Counted from the stretch's first letter, positions 1-6,917 are shown. The stretch: DNA of 10,006 nucleotides from Chloroflexota bacterium (GCA_013820865.1 JACDHU010000039.1:1-10006); one strand, 5' to 3'. Notes: generated by a model not told the origin, from the sequence alone. Numbers and translations: made by a program.

Positions 1-158
1 GTGTTGACTCCGCGCTTGCGAATCTCGGCCTGCACGAGGTAGCGGACGAGGCGGCGTCGCGACACCACATCGTTGACCGCCTGGATGACGAGGGTCAGGG
101 GACTGGGCTTCGCGGCGGCGGCGACAAGAGTCGCCGGTGCCTCACTCCTGGCTGACAT
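1..158 (-). CDS. ABC-2 polysaccharide/teichoic acid export permease, N-terminus (partial)
   Basis: This is the first ~52 codons of a leftward gene that runs off the left edge of the window. I chose ATG at 158-156. The peptide begins MSARSEAPATLV and ends with RYLVQAEIRKRGVNT. This basic, amphipathic 'RYLVxAxxRKRGxxT' segment is typical of the cytoplasmic lead-in before the first membrane helix in TagG/Wzm-type ABC-2 permeases, which export teichoic acids or O-antigen-like glycans with an ATPase partner. No transmembrane segment is inside the window, so the call rests on this short motif and on context. The start overlaps the end of the upstream phosphotransferase gene by 17 bp, which suggests translational coupling. 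There is no clear Shine-Dalgarno directly before the ATG, although AGGAG occurs just after it, so the exact start is uncertain. The ATPase subunit would be expected further left. Confidence 0.68.
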   Translation of the reverse strand, partial: MSARSEAPATLVAAAAKPSPLTLVIQAVNDVVSRRRLVRYLVQAEIRKRGVN

Positions 159-1311
159 TGGCCCGAAGCCTATCACTTCGCCTGCCGAGGTCGCCGAGGA
201 AGCGCTCGACGAATCGCTCGCTCGCGTCACCGCGTGCCGACCCGAGGTGACGCTCGATGAACGCGTCGTATCCCGACAGGTCGAAGTCGGCCCCCACGAT
301 GGCTGTTGCCGCCCCTTCCGTGTCGATCACCTGGGTGCCGATCATGTCCGTGTGGTAGTCGAGGAAGAGCCCGGGATCGGCCTCGTAATCCGACAGATCG
401 GCCACCAGAAGCACGAGAGGGCGGCGGAGCAGCGCCCAATCGAAGACGACGGAGGAGTAGTCCGTGACCAGGATGTCGGAGATCGCGAGGACGTCGTTGA
501 TTTCGGTCGCGGGATCCACGATCGCGTCGTAGCCGAGCCGGCTGCTCGGACCCCGGTGCAGGTTGGGGTGCGCCTTCAGCACAAGCGCGTACTCGTCGGG
601 GAGGATGGTCCGCAGGCGCTCGGCGTCAAGCCCGGGCGCAGCCCGCTTCCGTTGCCCTCGCCCGCGGAACGTGGGGGCGTAGAGCACAACGCGGCGACCC
701 TCGAGGTTCGGGTGGCGATCCAGCAAGCGGCGCCGTGACGTGGCCACCTGTACATCGTCAAGCAAATGGTCCGTCCGCGGCGAGCCGAGCGCGACGACCC
801 GATCGATCGGTGTGCGCAGCGCGTCCGCGTAGGCGTGGCGCGTGGCTTCCGAGCTGGCTATCACGTAGTCGTAGTGCTGATGCAGGAATCGGCGCTCGGG
901 CTGGCGGGGAAGAAGGTTGGTTGCGAACCCGAATCGCTTGAGCGCCCCGGCAGCGTGCCAGACCTGTACCACCGTGGTCTCGCGGCGGTGCTGCGCGATG
1001 TGAATGGGGAAGTAGGCGTTATCCACGATGAACAGGCGCGAGGTGCACAAGTAGTACATACCCCGGGTCAACCGCAGGAGATAGACGAGCTTCCCGAAAA
1101 ACCGATAGCTGTACGGCTCAAGCAGGAGCACGTAGTCGAGGTCGGGGCGCGCTCGATGCATCGCGTCATGCAGGTGGCGCAGGTTCCCCTCGAGCTGTGC
1201 GTGCCGCGCCGAGGCAAGCACTACCCGATCGCGGCGAATCGGCAGGACGGAGAAGACAAGACGAAGCCATCGCAGCATTGCTGTGGCGAGCAGGTATTCC
1301 AGCCAGTTCAT
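142..1311 (-). CDS. CDP-glycerol/CDP-ribitol phosphotransferase family protein (TagB/TagF-like), copy A
   Basis: This 389-aa protein belongs to the CDP-glycerol glycerophosphotransferase family (Glyphos_transf), whose members move glycerol- or ribitol-phosphate from the CDP-alditol to a lipid-linked acceptor on the inner face of the membrane. Visible family motifs, in order, are WHAAGALK (118-125), GSPRTD (176-181), YAPTFRG (211-217), KAHPN (246-250) and TDYSS (283-287). These form the two-lobed GT-B-like nucleotide-binding core. The first ~25 residues (NWLEYLLATAMLRWLRLVF) are hydrophobic and aromatic and could be the amphipathic membrane-contact helix. At ~390 aa it matches single-domain TagB/TarB-type enzymes and is much shorter than TagF polymerases with extra N-terminal domains. 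The ATG at 1311 lacks an obvious ribosome site. The gene lies 30 bp after the CDP-ribitol synthase-like gene and runs 17 bp into the export permease, so all three are probably one operon. Primase and polymerase roles cannot be told apart by eye. Confidence 0.93.
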   Translation of the reverse strand: MNWLEYLLATAMLRWLRLVFSVLPIRRDRVVLASARHAQLEGNLRHLHDAMHRARPDLDYVLLLEPYSYRFFGKLVYLLRLTRGMYYLCTSRLFIVDNAYFPIHIAQHRRETTVVQVWHAAGALKRFGFATNLLPRQPERRFLHQHYDYVIASSEATRHAYADALRTPIDRVVALGSPRTDHLLDDVQVATSRRRLLDRHPNLEGRRVVLYAPTFRGRGQRKRAAPGLDAERLRTILPDEYALVLKAHPNLHRGPSSRLGYDAIVDPATEINDVLAISDILVTDYSSVVFDWALLRRPLVLLVADLSDYEADPGLFLDYHTDMIGTQVIDTEGAATAIVGADFDLSGYDAFIERHLGSARGDASERFVERFLGDLGRRSDRLRANVSQE

Positions 1312-1341
1312 CGGCTGTCGAACAAAGAGCGCATCAACAAA

Positions 1342-2712
1342 CTACGGATCAAGGTGGCGTCGAACATCGAGGACCTGGCCGGTCAGGTCGGAGCGCAGCA
1401 ACCGGACGGTGGCCCGCGCAACCTCTTCGGGAGTGAGAAGCAGGGCGTGTGCCTCCTCGGGGAATGCAAGCCGGCGCATGGGTGTATCGGTTCGTTCGGG
1501 ACTCACAGCGTTGACGCGGATCCCGTCGTCGTGCCACTCCTCCGCCAGGCCCTGGGCCAGGTTCACAACGCCCGCCTTGCTGGCCGAGTACGCGACGTAG
1601 TCTGCCCTTCCGCGCGTGAAGGAGCTCGAGGCGAAGACGGTCAGCGATCCGCGACTCTGGCGCAGGTGGCGATACGAGGCGGCGGCCACGTTCAGCGTGC
1701 CACCCAGATTGACGTCGAACACTTCCTTGAGGTCCTCCGGATCCGCATCAGCGACCGTGCCAATCCTGAGGATGCCGGCCGTGACCACCACGTGGTCGAG
1801 GCCGCCAAGCCGATCCGCGACCTCGTCGACGCATCGATCCACGCCTGCCCGATCCCGGACGTCGAGGCCGGTCGAGCGCCCCACGACCTCGGCGCGACCG
1901 CCAAGTCGCGTCGCCTCGTCGGCGATGGCCCGGCCGATGCCGTTCGTCCCGCCCACGACGAGCAGCCGAGCGTCATCCAGGGAGGCACCGACCGCCGCCG
2001 ACTCATCGTCCTCGAGCGTCTTCATCTGGAGCATTCGATCGGCGAGGACCATGTCCAGCCGAGTGGTGATCTTCATGTTCATCTCATCGCCCGGCACGGC
2101 GAGGATGCGAGCGCCCGGCACGTGGCGCAGGACGAGGCTGCAGTCATCGGTTGCGGTCATGTCGCCTGCGGCGGCAGCAGCCTCGTACGCCTGGACCAGG
2201 ACCGACTTGCGGAACACCTGTGGCGTCTGGCCGCGTCGGTAGCGCGCCCGGTTGGGGATCTCTACCACGACGCCGCCTTCCACGACCACCAGCGTGTCGG
2301 CACTGGGGATGACGGTATCGGTGCTGTCAGCGATCCCCTCGACCACGGGGTCGATGGCGCGCCGCAGCACCTCCAGCGGGAGCAGCGGCCGCACCGCGTC
2401 GTGGACGAGCACGATGTCGTCGTCCGAGGCGTCGAGCGCGAGGATACCGTTCCACGTACTCTCATTGCGACTCGATCCGCCCGCCACAATCCGTGTGGGG
2501 ACCTTGAGCTTGGCCGTTTGGACGAGGCTTTCAGTCTCGGACAGCCAGCGCGGATGTGCGACGACGACGAGCCGGTCGATCTCCGCGGCGGCCAGCGTCC
2601 GAAGGCTGCGGAGAAGGATCTCCTCGCCTGCGAGGCGCAGGAACTGCTTGGGGACTTCGCCCCCGAATCGGTTCCCGTCGCCTCCGGCCAGGAGGATTGC
2701 GCAGATGAGCAT
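1342..2712 (-). CDS. Bifunctional cytidylyltransferase/SDR reductase, probable CDP-ribitol synthase (Bcs1/Acs1-like)
   Basis: This 456-aa fusion has two complete domains. Residues 1-~230 are an IspD/TarI-like cytidylyltransferase: a CTP-binding loop LLAGGDGNRFGG with PKQF (7-24), HDAVRP (104-109), GQTPQVF (161-167) and TDD (188-190). Residues ~247-456 are a short-chain dehydrogenase: a Rossmann motif GGTNGIG (254-260), GR at 278-279 favouring NADPH, TAG (311-313), catalytic Ser at 362-364, and Tyr375/Lys379 in YSASK. In Haemophilus Bcs1/Acs1 the same domain order makes CDP-ribitol: the SDR part reduces ribulose 5-phosphate and the transferase part couples ribitol 5-phosphate to CTP. TarI and TarJ do this as separate proteins, although TarJ is an unrelated reductase fold. 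The three surrounding CDP-alditol transferase genes fit that role. The start at 2712 was chosen because conserved domain sequence begins there; upstream in-frame codons overlap the divergent gene. A GGAG lies only 3 nt before the ATG, inside a small hairpin. Confidence 0.9.
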   Translation of the reverse strand: MLICAILLAGGDGNRFGGEVPKQFLRLAGEEILLRSLRTLAAAEIDRLVVVAHPRWLSETESLVQTAKLKVPTRIVAGGSSRNESTWNGILALDASDDDIVLVHDAVRPLLPLEVLRRAIDPVVEGIADSTDTVIPSADTLVVVEGGVVVEIPNRARYRRGQTPQVFRKSVLVQAYEAAAAAGDMTATDDCSLVLRHVPGARILAVPGDEMNMKITTRLDMVLADRMLQMKTLEDDESAAVGASLDDARLLVVGGTNGIGRAIADEATRLGGRAEVVGRSTGLDVRDRAGVDRCVDEVADRLGGLDHVVVTAGILRIGTVADADPEDLKEVFDVNLGGTLNVAAASYRHLRQSRGSLTVFASSSFTRGRADYVAYSASKAGVVNLAQGLAEEWHDDGIRVNAVSPERTDTPMRRLAFPEEAHALLLTPEEVARATVRLLRSDLTGQVLDVRRHLDP

Positions 2713-2714
2713 GG

Positions 2715-2727
2715 ACTCCACGGGAGT
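2715..2727 (-). promoter_or_regulatory. Small dyad/hairpin covering the ribosome site of the CDP-ribitol synthase-like gene
   Basis: The leftward transcript reads ACTCC-CGT-GGAGT and then CC before the ATG. The 3' arm contains the only Shine-Dalgarno-like GGAG for this gene (2719-2716). Folding would hide the ribosome site, and the dyad could equally be a protein-binding half-site. The stem is only 5 bp with a 3-nt loop, so chance is a serious alternative. Confidence 0.3.
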
Positions 2728-2772
2728 GAGGGTGATGAACGTCAAGAGACTACGGCATCTGGCGTTCCGTGC

Positions 2773-2777
2773 AGGAG
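2773..2777 (+). promoter_or_regulatory. Shine-Dalgarno site of phosphotransferase B
   Basis: AGGAG lies 10 nt before the ATG at 2788. It supports this start over the much longer reading frame that remains open upstream as far as 766, opposite the leftward genes. Confidence 0.6.
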
Positions 2778-2787
2778 CGCCATCGGC

Positions 2788-4413
2788 ATGAACGCACCCC
2801 TCCTCGAGCCTTCGGGCCTCGAGGTCACCGACGTTCATTGGGAGCGCATTCAGCTCGTCCTCCGTATCCGACGCCGGCAGGACATCGGAGCCCAGCTCGA
2901 TGCGGGCGATGTTCACCTGCGCCCCGCGAATGGGCATCAGCCCACGCTGGCGTCCCGACCGGTCGTCGGCGCCATCGGTCCCGACGAGCGACTGGTGCGG
3001 TTCAACGTCTTCGCCGGCCACGATCAGATGCCGCTCGCACAGGGCACGTGGCAGGTCGTGCTGCGCCGCCCGGGCGCGACCCGGGAATGGACCGCCATCC
3101 CGGGCAGCGTCGAGCTCAAGCTCAAAGAGCCGATGCGCGAATTCATCTCAGGCGGTGCGACCTATCGGGTGAATCTGGCGGCGGATGATGGCGCGCCACT
3201 GGACGTCACAATCTCGACCGAAGCGCCTGACCGCCCTTCCCTCCGGTCACCTCGCACGCTCATCGCCTGGTTGCGAGCGCTGCCCCGGCAAGCGTGGCTT
3301 CACCTCTTCGGGCTGCTGCTGACCATCGTCCATGGTCTACCGTTCCGACGGCCATTGATCGTCTTCACGTCCGACTCGCGCACGTCACTCAGCGGCAACC
3401 TCAAATTCGTACATGACCGCATCATCGAGCGCGGGCTCGATCGTCAGTTCCGGCTCGCGACGATCTTCAAGGCCAGCATCCGGCTGCGGCGTCCGCTCCG
3501 CGACCGAGCGCGTTTCGTCTGGCTGCTGGCACGCGCCCACGTGATTCTCGTGGAGGATTACCAGCCGGCCATCTACCGGCTGCCACGTCGATCCGACCAG
3601 CGCATCATTCAGCTCTGGCACGCGTGGGGTGCCTTCAAGACGGTCGGGTACAGTCGCATCGGCAAGTCATGGGGCCCGAATCCGTATTCCAGCGTGCACA
3701 AGAACTACACGTACGCCACCGTCAGCTCCACGCACGAAGTGCCCTTCTACGCGGAAGCGTTCGGCATCCCCGACGAGCACGTCGTTCCCACCGGGACCCC
3801 GCGCATGGATGACTTCCTCGACCCGTCCCGGCAGGCTGAACGACGCGAAGCCGCCTACACTGCGATCCCCGGCACGCGCGACCGCGAAGTCATCCTCTTT
3901 GCGCCGACCTTCCGCGGGGGAAGCGCCCGTCGCGCCCGCTACCCCGTCGATCTGATCGACCTCGACGCAGCCAATGCGCTGTGCGTGGAACGCAATGCGA
4001 CGCTCATCTTCAAGATGCACCCCTTCGTGCGCAGGCGCGTCGACATCCCCGACGAGTATCGGGACCGGTTGATCGATGTCAGCGACCTGCCAGTGGAGAC
4101 CAATGACCTGCTCCTCATCACCGATCTGCTCATCACCGACTACTCATCGATCGTGTTCGAGTACTCGACCCAGGGCCGCCCGATGCTCTTCTACGCCTTC
4201 GATCTCGAGGAATACATCGCCACCCGCGACTTCTACGTGCCGTTCGAGGACTTCGTGCCGGGGCGCATCGTGCGCACCTTCGACGAGCTGGTCGATGCCA
4301 TTCGTCGCGAGGACTATCAGCTCGAGAAGGTCGCGCCCTTCGCCGCCAGACACCTGCCCGCGGGGAACGGGACGGCGACCGACCGCATCATCGACGAGCT
4401 GATCCTGTCGTGA
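2788..4413 (+). CDS. CDP-glycerol/CDP-ribitol phosphotransferase family protein with extra N-terminal domain, copy B
   Basis: This 541-aa protein heads the rightward operon. Its C-terminal ~350 residues are a TagB/TagF-family alditol-phosphate transferase with WHAWGAFK (277-284), GTPRMD (336-341), FAPTFRG (371-377), KMHPF (409-413) and TDYSS (450-454). A ~145-residue N-terminal region precedes it, predicted by eye to be beta-strand rich with alternating hydrophobic residues (for example ERIQLVLRI, ERLVRFNVF, TWQVVLRR). I do not recognise it as a catalytic domain; a carbohydrate- or acceptor-binding beta-sandwich is one possibility. A hydrophobic helix around 168-185 (AWLHLFGLLLTIVHGL) links the parts and may touch the membrane. 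The start at 2788 is backed by AGGAG 10 nt upstream and by divergent gene structure; the open frame upstream is antisense to two real genes. Its stop overlaps the next gene by 4 bp. It is probably a polymerase or chain-extending enzyme, but substrate (ribitol or glycerol) and step are not visible. Confidence 0.92.
   Translation: MNAPLLEPSGLEVTDVHWERIQLVLRIRRRQDIGAQLDAGDVHLRPANGHQPTLASRPVVGAIGPDERLVRFNVFAGHDQMPLAQGTWQVVLRRPGATREWTAIPGSVELKLKEPMREFISGGATYRVNLAADDGAPLDVTISTEAPDRPSLRSPRTLIAWLRALPRQAWLHLFGLLLTIVHGLPFRRPLIVFTSDSRTSLSGNLKFVHDRIIERGLDRQFRLATIFKASIRLRRPLRDRARFVWLLARAHVILVEDYQPAIYRLPRRSDQRIIQLWHAWGAFKTVGYSRIGKSWGPNPYSSVHKNYTYATVSSTHEVPFYAEAFGIPDEHVVPTGTPRMDDFLDPSRQAERREAAYTAIPGTRDREVILFAPTFRGGSARRARYPVDLIDLDAANALCVERNATLIFKMHPFVRRRVDIPDEYRDRLIDVSDLPVETNDLLLITDLLITDYSSIVFEYSTQGRPMLFYAFDLEEYIATRDFYVPFEDFVPGRIVRTFDELVDAIRREDYQLEKVAPFAARHLPAGNGTATDRIIDELILS
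2802..2824 (+). other. UUCG-capped hairpin just inside phosphotransferase B
   Basis: CCTCGAG (2802-2808) pairs with CTCGAGG (2818-2824), extended by CC/GG around a TTCG tetraloop (2811-2814), with one bulged C at 2817. C(UUCG)G is an unusually stable RNA loop. The hairpin starts 12 nt after the start codon and encodes LLEPSGLEV. No U-tract follows, so it is not a standard terminator. It may slow or tune translation initiation, or be a chance product of GC-rich codons. Confidence 0.45.
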
Positions 4414-5576
4414 CCGATGCGCTCATCGTCCTGCGCATGGCGCTCGTGCGGCTGGGCTTCATGCTCGGATCGCGACGGCCGCTCGAACGGCGGGTCGTGC
4501 TTGCGACCGGCAGCGCCAGCGCGCTCGGTGGAAATCTCGAAGCCATCCGGGCCGAGATCGCTCGGCGCTCGCCAACGATCCCGGTATCAATCCTCGCCCA
4601 CCGACCCGCCGGGGCACTCGCGGGCCGGTGCAGTGCCGCCATCCACGCCGTGATCGCCGGGTACCGACTCGCCACGTCACGGCTGTTCGTGGTCGACGAC
4701 TACTACTTCCCGATCTATGCCATCACGCCACGGCGCGGCACCATGATCGTTCAGACGTGGCACGCCAGCGGCGCGTTCAAGAAGATGGGCTACAGCCTGG
4801 CCGGCAAGACGTTCGGGGCCGATGCGGCGCTGCTGCGCCGGGTGCGCATCCACGCCAACTACGACCTGTGCCTGGTCTCCGCCGCGCGCCTGGCGCCACA
4901 CTACGCGGAGGCCTTCCGCCAGCCACTGCACCGATTCAGCTCGAGCATCGGCGTCCCGCGCGCTGATCCGCTGCTCGACGCGGCGTGGTGCGAACACTCG
5001 GCCGACGCCATTCGTCGCCGCTACAAGATCCCGCCACGGCATCGCGTCCTGCTCTTCGCGCCGACGTTCCGTGGCGAGCGCACCACGAACGCTCGTCACA
5101 GCGACGACCTTGATCTCCAGCGGCTCCAGGAGGTGCTCGGCCGTGATCATGTCGTGCTTGTGCGGCTCCACCCGTTCATCCGCTCGCGCATGAAGCTGGA
5201 TCCCGAATTGGCCGGTTTTGCGATCGACGCCTCCGATCATCACGACATCGGCGAGCTCATGGCCGCCAGCGACGCGCTCATCACCGACTACTCGAGCATC
5301 ATCTACGAGTACTCATTGTTGGAGCGCCCGATCGCCTTCCTCGCGCCCGATCATTCCGCCTACGAGCGCGAGCGCGGCTTCTATCTCGACTACGCGCGCG
5401 ACCTGCCCGGACCGATCTTCGAGACCACCGAGCCGCTGGCAGCGTACCTGCGCGCCGGCGAGTTCGACACCGAGCGTGTGTCGCGCTTCCGCGATGCTTC
5501 GTTCGACGTGATCGACGGCCGCGCCTCGGCGCGATTCGTCGACGACGTCGTGCTGCCGGCAGTGGGAGGAGTCTGA
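4410..5576 (+). CDS. CDP-glycerol/CDP-ribitol phosphotransferase family protein (TagB/TagF-like), copy C
   Basis: This 388-aa single-domain member of the alditol-phosphate transferase family shows WHASGAFK (118-125), GVPRAD (181-186), FAPTFRG (216-222), RLHPF (252-256) and TDYSS (292-296). It resembles copy A in the segment TSRLFVVDDYYFPI (89-102; copy A has TSRLFIVDNAYFPI), and copy B just after the WH motif (GYSLAGKTFG versus GYSRIGKSWG). The three copies therefore look like products of duplication. It starts with GTG at 4410, overlapping copy B's TGA in the string GTGA, with no independent strong ribosome site, so translation is probably coupled. An ATG at 4437 is an in-frame alternative without better support. 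Its stop overlaps the following pyruvyltransferase start by one base. The role is inferred as adding one or more glycerol- or ribitol-phosphate units to a membrane-bound acceptor; which unit is unknown. Confidence 0.92.
   Translation: MTDALIVLRMALVRLGFMLGSRRPLERRVVLATGSASALGGNLEAIRAEIARRSPTIPVSILAHRPAGALAGRCSAAIHAVIAGYRLATSRLFVVDDYYFPIYAITPRRGTMIVQTWHASGAFKKMGYSLAGKTFGADAALLRRVRIHANYDLCLVSAARLAPHYAEAFRQPLHRFSSSIGVPRADPLLDAAWCEHSADAIRRRYKIPPRHRVLLFAPTFRGERTTNARHSDDLDLQRLQEVLGRDHVVLVRLHPFIRSRMKLDPELAGFAIDASDHHDIGELMAASDALITDYSSIIYEYSLLERPIAFLAPDHSAYERERGFYLDYARDLPGPIFETTEPLAAYLRAGEFDTERVSRFRDASFDVIDGRASARFVDDVVLPAVGGV
5564..5571 (+). promoter_or_regulatory. Strong Shine-Dalgarno site of the pyruvyltransferase gene
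   Basis: GGGAGGAG sits inside the last codons of copy C, 4 nt before the ATG at 5576, which overlaps the TGA stop as TGATG. It fixes the start and indicates coupled, efficient re-initiation. Confidence 0.7.
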
Positions 5577-6895
5577 TGAAGCGGATCCTGCTGCGCTCGC
5601 CAAAGAATCCGTTCGAGGTCGTATCGCCGCGCATGGCGTACGAGCGCAACCTCATCGGCGACAACAGCGGCAACCTCGTCTTCATGCATGCCGCGCACAA
5701 GATCCTCGCCACCAGCGAGGCCACGATCGACCACGGTGGGTTCAGCGTCGCGCCCCGCCTGGCCGGCAGCGTCAACGAACGTTATGACGTGTACGTCATG
5801 CCGATGGCCAATGCTTTCCGCCCCAGCTACGAGCCGAAGCTCAAGCGCATCACGCGCTTCATCGAAGGTTTGAAAATCCCCGTCGTCATCCTTGGCGTCG
5901 GAGCACAGTCGAGCACATCGTACGAGCTCGATCGACTGAAGCCGATGGAGGCAACCGTTCGACGCTTCGTGACCGCCGTCCTCAACCGCGCACCGTCAAT
6001 CGGCGTCAGGGGCGAGCTGACCGAGACCTACCTCCGCAGCTTGGGATTCCGCGATGTGGAGGTCATCGGTTGCCCATCGATGTTCCTCCATGGCGATCGG
6101 CTACCGGTCGAGAAACGACTTCCCGCACTGGATCGAACGGCGCGGGTTTCGATCAACGTGTCGACCTACGTGACGGCCATGGGTCCCGTCGTGATGTCGC
6201 ACCTCGAGCGCTATCCGAATCTGACCTACATCGCGCAGGACCTTACCTCGTTGGGCCTGCTCCTCCGGGGTGAGGACCGCGGCAGCGACACAGCGCGCGA
6301 TGATCCGCTGCCGGTTCACGTCGGCCATCCGTTCTTCACGCAGCAACGGATTCGCTTCTACGTGGAGCCGTGGCCGTGGATGAACGACCTGGCTCGCTCC
6401 GACTTCTCCTTCGGCACGCGCATCCATGGCAACATCACGGCGCTCCTGGCGGGCACCCCGGCCTACGTCCTCGCCCACGACTCCCGCACGCTGGAGCTGG
6501 CCCGCTACTTCGAGATTCCGCACCGGCTCATGAGCAAGGTCAACGCCGATACGGACGCCGCCCAGCTGTACGAGGAGGCCGACTACAGTCTGATGATCTC
6601 GGGCCACTCGGCGCGCTTCGCCACGTTCGTCGATTATCTCGGCCGTCACGGCCTCCAGCACGTGTTCACCGAGGGGGAGGACCCCGCGGCCTTCGACCGA
6701 AGGGTCGCAGCCACGCGATTTCCACCTGCGGTGACCGCATCGCGTGGAGGTACGATGCCGGGCGGCCTTGCAGGTCGCTGGCTTCGTGCGCGCCACCGAT
6801 TGGCCGTCCACGCCGAGGAAAGGCGCGAACAGATCGGCGCCGGCATTCGTCTCACCCGCAAGCGACTGGGAAGGTTGCGTCGAAAGCTGCGCTAG
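5576..6895 (+). CDS. Polysaccharide pyruvyltransferase family protein
   Basis: This 439-aa protein has the pattern of the polysaccharide pyruvyltransferase family (PS_pyruv_trans; CsaB, GumL and ExoV are characterised relatives), which transfers pyruvate from phosphoenolpyruvate to sugars as a ketal. Visible elements are a Rossmann-type GVGAQSS (107-113), IGVRGELTETYLRSLG (142-157), VIGCPSMF (163-170), and the hallmark SFGTRIHGNITALLAGTPAYV (278-298), in which R282 and H284 are the usual phosphoenolpyruvate-side residues. The core ends near residue 365. A ~40-residue C-terminal tail (400-439) is strikingly Arg-rich and may bind membrane phosphates. It is the third gene of the rightward operon, with a strong ribosome site and a one-base overlap with the gene before. 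The setting suggests it decorates the alditol-phosphate polymer or a sugar on it with pyruvate, which would add negative charge. Some family members have no proven pyruvyl activity, so the substrate remains open. Confidence 0.88.
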   Translation: MKRILLRSPKNPFEVVSPRMAYERNLIGDNSGNLVFMHAAHKILATSEATIDHGGFSVAPRLAGSVNERYDVYVMPMANAFRPSYEPKLKRITRFIEGLKIPVVILGVGAQSSTSYELDRLKPMEATVRRFVTAVLNRAPSIGVRGELTETYLRSLGFRDVEVIGCPSMFLHGDRLPVEKRLPALDRTARVSINVSTYVTAMGPVVMSHLERYPNLTYIAQDLTSLGLLLRGEDRGSDTARDDPLPVHVGHPFFTQQRIRFYVEPWPWMNDLARSDFSFGTRIHGNITALLAGTPAYVLAHDSRTLELARYFEIPHRLMSKVNADTDAAQLYEEADYSLMISGHSARFATFVDYLGRHGLQHVFTEGEDPAAFDRRVAATRFPPAVTASRGGTMPGGLAGRWLRARHRLAVHAEERREQIGAGIRLTRKRLGRLRRKLR

Positions 6896-6917
6896 GTGAT
6901 CCCCTGCGCGATCTCCA

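Larger units (their letters stand above)
2713..2787. promoter_or_regulatory. Divergent intergenic region between the two polymer operons
   Basis: This 75-bp gap separates the two divergent start codons and must hold, or lie beside, the promoters of both operons. I see no convincing -35/-10 pair. A TTGACG hexamer reads leftward at 2745-2740, but the position 17 nt downstream (CGTGGA) is not a credible -10. A perfect 5-bp dyad, ACTCC-ACG-GGAGT, sits at 2715-2727. The promoter function is inferred from gene orientation only. Confidence 0.45.

Noticed and set aside
73..738. Rightward open frame opposite phosphotransferase A
   Set aside because: It is antisense to a gene with all family motifs, shows no recognisable domain and has no supporting ribosome site.
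1342..2712. IspD of the MEP isoprenoid pathway
   Set aside because: The transferase domain is related to IspD, but the fused SDR domain and the surrounding alditol-phosphate transferases fit CDP-ribitol synthesis better.
2740..2745. Leftward TTGACG as a -35 box
   Set aside because: No acceptable -10 hexamer lies at 16-18 nt spacing; the candidate reads CGTGGA and overlaps the ribosome site.
766..2787. Very long rightward open frame upstream of phosphotransferase B, in frame with it
   Set aside because: It is antisense to the conserved phosphotransferase A and CDP-ribitol synthase-like genes and its translation shows no family motifs. It is open because of GC-rich codon bias. AGGAG before ATG 2788 and the start of conserved sequence mark the real beginning.
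2713..3021. N-terminal extension of the cytidylyltransferase/SDR gene
   Set aside because: The extra ~103 residues are antisense to the beginning of phosphotransferase B and resemble no domain. The cytidylyltransferase fold begins right at the ATG at 2712.
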